Assembly: GCF_041260155.1 (NCBI RefSeq)
Contig: NC_091933.1
Span: 8,148,501 to 8,212,500, forward strand
DNA from: Ptychodera flava
Lineage: Eukaryota > Hemichordata > Enteropneusta > Ptychoderidae
Direction of reading: 5' to 3'
Length of the DNA: 64,000 nucleotides
The notes below the pieces were generated by a model. The model saw only the letters and a program-made list of their open reading frames with translations, did no database searches and had not been told where the DNA came from. The translations under genes and the position numbers were made by a program. Shown here piece after piece: positions 58,508 to 64,000 of this stretch (positions are counted from its first letter, which is position 1; each line of letters starts with the position of its first letter).

Positions 58508-59239
58508 CTTTCTTTCTCCCGTTCTGTTGGGCTACCATACCAAACATAAATTGTAAAAAGTTAAACGCTTTCAATGATCGCTTTATACAAATAAATTGAA
58601 ACACTTTGACCGACTCCAAATTTCTTGTGTTCTCCTATGCAATACAAACGTTAGTTTCACGATCTTACTTATACGGATATTCTAACTTAAGGTATTTGAA
58701 ATCGTTGAAGCTAAAACGTAAACAAAACCTTACCAGTTCAACAATTCAACGAGCCACCCCATACTCACCATATCACGTTTCGTGAGTTTGTCACTCAGTT
58801 GCTTACAATGTCTTTTATTACATCAAGATTGCGGTTGTGGATGCTTTTTGAAATGATCAAATTATATTACAAGCTAGGCTGTTCGAGCACGATTGTTCTG
58901 GAAAACAGCTGATTGCAAGCTCGAAGCGGACAATTGCTCGCAAGGTGAACCTTATGTTGAACGGACCACATAAATGCCGTGAAGGGTTAATGACCGCTAT
59001 TTATTCTCTTGCGTACACTTGACGCTCACAGTCGTACACAACCTGGTGCGAAAAAGCCTTGGAATTGTTAAAAACTCTGCCCACGTCTCGGTCCTTTACC
59101 AGCCTGAGACCCCAAAAGTGGCCTTATTTCTCGTTAACCTCCAAGAACTTGTTGCTTAAGCGAGTAATTCGATGTTCTGGCAATAATTGACCATGATACA
59201 GCAAAGTTCTGATCCACACTAAGTTACTTGTACACATAG

Positions 59240-59372
59240 GGATTACGTACGTGCGTGCATACGTGCCTACCTTCCTACCTGCCAATCTACCTGCCTGCCT
59301 ACCCACCTACTTCCTTCCTTCCTTCCCTCACACGTTGCCATCCTCCCTTCCTCCCTCACTACCTACCTACAC
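59240..59372. repeat. CCTA/CCTT-type simple repeat in copy A
   Basis: Imperfect TACC, TGCC and TTCC tetranucleotides mark the place where copy B has its much longer ACAT array. Confidence 0.85.
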
Positions 59373-59498
59373 GTTTTCCCGACTGACGTAATTCTCTGAG
59401 GTATACTACAAAACAAATTTTTATTTTAGCCCAACAAAATACAAGATAGTGTTTATTGGAAAGACTTTTGTCATGCCATACACCTGGTCTATTCACTA

Positions 59499-59627
59499 GG
59501 GATCCAATCAAAACGATAAACGTCATACTTCCGCAATTTACAAAGTGGGACGCTTTCCTCGATGTCAGCCAGAGTCAGCGTTGTGATCTCCGATCGTGAC
59601 TTGCTGTATCGCAAGACGGAGTCCAAA
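59499..59627 (-). CDS. conserved minus-strand frame, copy A (possible last exon)
   Basis: Starting from the homology edge at about 59627 the frame reads LDSVLRYSKSRSEITTLTLA, then DIEESVPLCKLRKYDVYRFD and WIPSE, and stops with TAG at 59499-59501. Copy B has a matching frame with conservative changes. No family is recognised. Non-coding parts of the duplication are similarly conserved, so coding status is unproven. Confidence 0.3.
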
Positions 59628-60415
59628 CACTCTTTTATGTCACATGCTTTAAGCACTTATAACAATATATTCAAATTAACCTCGAGTATTGACATTTTCG
59701 ACAGGTTTAGGCTTCTTTAAAACAAGTATATTGTATCATTTTTTTTACGATTTGTATGTTCATTGTATTTATTTTCGTAAATTTTATGTTTGTTAGTAAT
59801 CGTATGATGTTATGTTTTGCGGCTCCTGTAATTGGAAATTTATTCCTGTTGGTCATCAGAATAGATGAATGAATGAATGAATGAACAAATGAATAAATAA
59901 ATGAATAAATCAATCAATCAAAATAAATAAATAAATGAATACAACGACGATGGTAGTTGTTATCCTTGAGTATGCTATATCGTGCAGGGCAATGATTTGA
60001 AATCAGCGTGGTTCTCTATACGAGTTGTTCATTTATAAGTGACAGGCGAATAGGAAAGGACTTTGAATTATGATTTGTACATAACAACACATGTGTTGAA
60101 CAAGGTATGAATTGTATAAATCGAAGGTCAAACAGTTTTCAGAACATTGTTACTATTGTTATGGGGATGGCGACAGACTTTTACTTGCATTACTAAATGT
60201 TATTGTAATTCCTCAGAAATTTAAACTTAAATATTAACTTTTCAAGTCGCTTCCACAGGTTGTTGAAAAAATTCTGGAAAGTATGATGGGCCGAGTGGGA
60301 ACCATCAGCGATGATTTTGTGCGCTTTACGCAACAGTCGCACGGAATATAAAGATTCAATGCATGGCAACTTATATCCAATTAATTTTGGCGGGGATCTC
60401 ACCTAATATGTCAAT
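59628..60415. other. spacer between duplicate copies, with LINE-like tail
   Basis: It holds the LINE-like 3' tail described separately at 59750-59945. Beyond 59945 no feature is recognised. Confidence 0.4.
59750..59945 (+). mobile_element. probable LINE 3' UTR end with GAATG/AAATA tail
   Basis: CTCCTGTAATTGGAAATTTA, a short gap and then (GAAT)n, (AAAT)n and (CAAT)n repeats resemble the 3' ends of CR1/L2-group elements, which close with a short tandem repeat. No RT sequence is attached, so this is a strongly 5' truncated copy. Confidence 0.35.
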
Positions 60416-61204
60416 GCTTTCTTTCTCCCGCTGTGTTGCGCTACCATACCGAACAGATATTGAACAAGTTTAAACGCTCTCAATTGTCACTCTATAAAAA
60501 TGAATTAAAACACTTTGACCGACTCAAATTTCTTGAGTTCTCTTACGCAATACAAACGTGGTTTTCACAATCCTACTTATATGGATATCCCGACTAATGT
60601 ATTTGTAACCGTTGAAGCTAAAACGCAAAATCAGTTCAACAATTCAACGATCCATGCCATACTCACCATATCACGTGTCGTGAATTTTGTCACTCAGTTG
60701 CTTACAGTGATCTCTCATTAGAACAATGTCTCTTATTAGATCAAGATTGCGGTTGTGGATGCTTTTTTGAAATGATCAAATTATAAGTACGAGCTAGGCT
60801 ATTCGAGCACGATTGTTCTAGAAAACAGCTGATTGCAAGCTCGAAGCAGACGATTGCTCGCAATGTTAACCTCAAATTGAATGGACCACATAAATGCCGT
60901 GAAGGGTTAAGGTGTTTTTTTATACAAGCGATGAATGTCCGTTATTTGTTCTCTAGCATTCATTTGACGCTCACAGTCGTACATAGCTTTATGCGAAAAA
61001 GCCTTGAAATTGTGAGAGCCTCGACAAAAAAGTGGCCCTATTTCTCGTTAACCTCCAAGCATTGCACTAAAACGTTTCTAACAAACAGAGATTATATCGG
61101 TTGCTTATGATCGAGTAATCCGATGTTCTGGCAACAATTGACCATGATACAGCAAAATCATGATCCTTACTTACATGTATACATATGTACATGCTTGCAT
61201 ACGC

Positions 61205-61322
61205 GCTACCTACCTACCTACCTCCTTCCTTCCTTCCTTCCTTCTTCCCTCCCACCCTCCCATCCTTCCTCCCTCCTTCCTTCCCCACATACATACATAC
61301 ATACATACATACATACATACAT

Positions 61323-61362
<40 letters not shown>

Positions 61363-61748
61363 ACATACATACATACATACATACATACATACATACATAC
61401 ATACATACATACATACATACATACATACATACATACATACATACGTCCTGTTCGCGATATGAGCGGAGGGTAAACGCATACATACATACATACATACATA
61501 CATACATACATACATACATTCATACATACGTACATACATACATACATACATACATACATACATACATACATACATACATACATACATACATACATACATA
61601 CATACATACATACATACATACATACATACATACATACATACATACATACATACATACATACATACATACATACATACATACATACATACATACATACATA
61701 CATACATACATACATACATACATACATACATACATACATACATACATA
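61205..61748. repeat. CCTT and long (ACAT)n microsatellite
   Basis: A CCTA/CCTT/CCTC run (61205-61285) is followed by more than 100 ACAT units, broken by a (CA) patch near 61340 and by a 34-bp non-repeat island near 61444-61477. The long Tyr-Ile-His-Thr and Met-Tyr-Val-Cys frames over it are artefacts. Confidence 0.97.
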
Positions 61749-61875
61749 AACGTGTTCCCGACTGTCATAATTCTCAGAGGTATACTACAAAAATGCGGGG
61801 TTTTTTAGCCCAGCAGAATACAAGGTATTGTTGATTTGAAAGATTTTGTCATCCTATACTCCTCGCCTACTCACT

Positions 61876-62009
61876 CAGGGATCCAATCAAAACGATAAAC
61901 GTCATAGTTCCGCAATTTACAAAAAGGGAGGTTTTCCTCGATGTTAGCCAGAGTCAGCGTTGTGATCTCCGATCGTGAATTGCTGTATCGCAAGACGGAA
62001 TCCACCAGG
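61876..62009 (-). CDS. conserved minus-strand frame, copy B (possible last exon)
   Basis: It reads VDSVLRYSNSRSEITTLTLA, NIEENLPFCKLRNYDVYRFD and WIPE, then a stop two bases before the equivalent stop in copy A because of one extra base. Upstream of 62009 the two copies differ completely, so either the exon edge or the duplication edge lies there. Confidence 0.3.
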
Positions 62010-63150
62010 AGCAAACGGTAAGTTACTCCTGATTGTACGACAGAGTCCGAACCGTATGTTTTATTCAGGAACAGTTTTAAGAACAATGTCTACGGTTAAT
62101 AATATATTGTCCTTCTCTGTAAATATGCGAATCTGAGGATTTCAGTTCAGCAAGTAAGATGTTTTGGCTGGTCGTATCAAACGCTTTTTAATAGTTATTT
62201 TATTATTTAAAGGGCTACCGCCGATCCACCTACAAGAGATACATTTAAGTAAGGCAGATATATGTATGTGAACAAATGACGAAAAAATCAATCGTTGAAT
62301 GAACATTGACAATGTTGTCAATACAGCAAGGATATTTGTAGAAAATAATAACGTCACTTTATCATGCGAGTTGGATATTCATACAGATAGGAAGGCAATA
62401 AATTCCTACGAATTGATGTTTAAATTTTAGAAAATAGTAAAAAGTGAATTCCATCTTCAACGACTGGTTCACTCTGTTTTTTCACAAAAAGGAACAATAC
62501 TTATTTTTAATATCTTTATTAATATGTCCACCTGATTAATTTTGAGACTGTGATTCGAGCTCCGAAATTTTGAAAGTGTAATTTTAAACTTATTTGGTTG
62601 AATACATGTTAAGTATCTTTCTGGTTCAAGTTGAAACTTAAATGTAGAGTAAAAATATTAATGTAGGAGATTTGTTGACTTTGTGGAAATAAATATACCT
62701 CTGAATTACCTACTTGCTGCTCTAACCATACATAGGCAAAACCATATCTCATAAGGAGCTATTTAAGGTTTGTTACCCAATTTTTTTGCCTGCATCATCT
62801 TGTTTTCTTAACATTTCGTAACAAGTTTTTGGGTACTGAGAATGATCCATTTCCAAAAGTCTTGACCAATAATTAAAAACCTTTTTTCTTATATGTACAT
62901 ATATAAGTGGAAATCTACCAAATTTACTTAAGACAACTTCATTGCTTATATTGCTACAAAACCTAATAAATATCTACAAAAATGAAAATGTACTGTTTCA
63001 ACACCAGGGGAATACCTTTCTGCCCTATAGCACAAGACTTGAACAACAATACTATCATACTGCTTCATTCTCCTACTTACCTGTCACTATTACTTTTGGG
63101 TTATCTCATTTGCTGCCTTCCAGAACGAGGCAAAAATTTAAATACACGTG
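62010..63150. other. AT-rich intergenic, nothing recognised
   Basis: No gene or clear repeat seen on either strand. Confidence 0.5.
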
Positions 63151-64000
63151 ATCTCATCCCAGGCGGAAACCGCCATGAGATTCCATATTCAAACAGTTCT
63201 CATTTGCCTCGGTGTGTGTAAACACACCGTTTTTCAGCCTTCCAGTATATGGTTTTTGACGTCTGGTTTTGCTCTATTGTTCCTTCCTGGGAGCGTGAGT
63301 TACGGTATCATCTATTATTTCCTGTTTATTTCTCTTTTTTAGCAGTCAGTTTGACGGTAGTTTTTCAGGCCGTTTGAAGTACTGCTTTGAGTTTATGTAG
63401 CAAATGTGTGTTGCTATTGTTTGCTTTCCACGTTTTTGAATGCAGTGACGTGGTCAGTCTGCAGCTGTGCGAGCCAGTTTCTCGTACATTGTGTATTGTA
63501 CTTTATGGTATTTATCGCGCTGGTTTTTGTGTACCATAGGTTTACCGGTTTCTGCTTGTATCATGGACCTATGCGATGTTACTGCGAGTGACGGTTCTAA
63601 GGTTTGCGCTGCAGCTAGATGTAGGAAGATTATTCCTGCTGATGACAGCCATGACAAGTGTCTTGCATGTCGCAAGTGTTCAAAGGCTAAGCCTTGTGAT
63701 ATTTGCAAGGATTGGTCGGATGAACCATGGCGCATTTTTTACTAATCCTGAGTTGCTGCAAGGTAAACAAACTTCAAAAGGTAAGTCTCAGAAGGACAAG
63801 TCCAGGAAGTCGGCTAGTAGTGCAGCTGTCTATTTGCCCTTTGACGAGTCCTATGTTTCCAAGGACGAGATTGAGGGTATTCTGGACACTAGATTTGAGC
63901 AATTTTCGGAGAAGGTTTCTTCTTTGTTGGCTGGTTTTCTTGCTCAATCTCAAAGTGCTGATGTAACAGAGGGCAATCATGTGGAGCCACAACACCAGAA
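63151..64000 (+). mobile_element. 5' part of a DIRS-like or related retroelement, running off the right edge
   Basis: Two strong hairpins open the region: 63151-63181 (ATCTCAT...GGCGG/CCGCC...ATGAGAT) and 63210-63229 (CGGTGTGT/ACACACCG). From about 63560 a gag-like sequence begins: MDLCDVTASDGSKVC, then RKIIPADDSHDKC, CRKCSKAKPCDICKDW with paired CxxC motifs, and further on a Lys/Ser-rich and an amphipathic stretch up to the edge. Cysteine-pair segments of this type precede the RT in DIRS-group elements. The family call is by resemblance only. It does not read as one unbroken frame in view, so this copy is treated as a fossil; the rest lies outside the window. Confidence 0.4.

Larger units (their letters stand above)
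58508..59627. repeat. segmental duplication, copy A
   Basis: Copy A aligns with 60416-62009 from TTTCTTTCTCCCG to the GACGGAGTCC/GACGGAATCC end, with about 85-90% identity by eye, except for the microsatellite in the middle. The copies lie 1.9 kb apart in direct order. Confidence 0.85.
60416..62009. repeat. segmental duplication, copy B
   Basis: This is the partner of 58508-59627. It is about 470 bp longer, mostly through expansion of the ACAT array at 61286-61748. The flanks of the array align again from CGTGTTCCCGACTGTCATAA onward. Confidence 0.85.

Noticed and set aside
61185-61808. Very long open frames rich in Tyr-Ile-His-Thr or Met-Tyr-Val-Cys
   Set aside because: They are translations of the ACAT microsatellite in all frames on both strands, with no codon pattern beyond the repeat.

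Overview
The window reads as nuclear DNA of an invertebrate animal: AT-rich, intron-rich genes with GT/AG junctions, many microsatellites, and several animal transposon families. A somatomedin-B-bearing secretin-like GPCR, a plexin-like gene, and LINEs with PHD/esterase first ORFs all suit a marine deuterostome. A hemichordate, echinoderm or cephalochordate fits; a hemichordate is my impression, not a demonstration. No rRNA, functional tRNA, CRISPR or bacterial-type operon was seen.

Layout. 1-4.9 kb is intergenic, with a Tc1-type MITE, a foldback element and a LINE scrap. 4.9-8.9 kb (+) holds a GPCR gene: signal peptide and somatomedin B in exon 1; cysteine-rich ectodomain and seven-helix domain in the last exon. 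The helical part is split by three frame changes. 9-19 kb holds no recognised gene, but a decayed L1/Tx1-type LINE, a 77-bp minisatellite, a long degenerate tandem array and a tRNA-like SINE. 19.2-29.5 kb (+) is a plexin-like gene. Its sema region is interrupted by a retroelement fragment, a frameshift and two stop codons, whereas its ten exons from 23.8 to 29.5 kb (PSI1, IPT-like, PSI2) stay in perfect splice phase. Three further phase-0 exons (29.7-31.3 kb) end in a stop and replace the plexin transmembrane and GAP region with an unfamiliar helical, cysteine-bearing tail.

32.3-37.1 kb (-) is a nearly full-length CR1/L2-group LINE with PHD, esterase, three CCHC knuckles, endonuclease and RT, carrying several frameshifts. 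37-44 kb is accessory DNA: an internally deleted Crypton-like tyrosine-recombinase remnant lies between two long palindromes that share their ends but not their cores, followed by a CpG-rich stretch. 46.1-46.85 kb is a degenerate 20-odd-bp minisatellite. 47-57 kb contains several hairpin elements flanked by TTAA, the largest 1.85 kb and holding a perfect 35-bp inverted repeat. 58.5-62 kb is a two-copy segmental duplication with expanded ACAT repeats and a short minus-strand reading frame kept in both copies. The right edge enters a DIRS-like or related retroelement.

The two host genes are separate receptors on the same strand, and nothing in the sequence ties them functionally. The main open question is whether their breaks are real pseudogene damage, a bad haplotype, or consensus indel error in the assembly.
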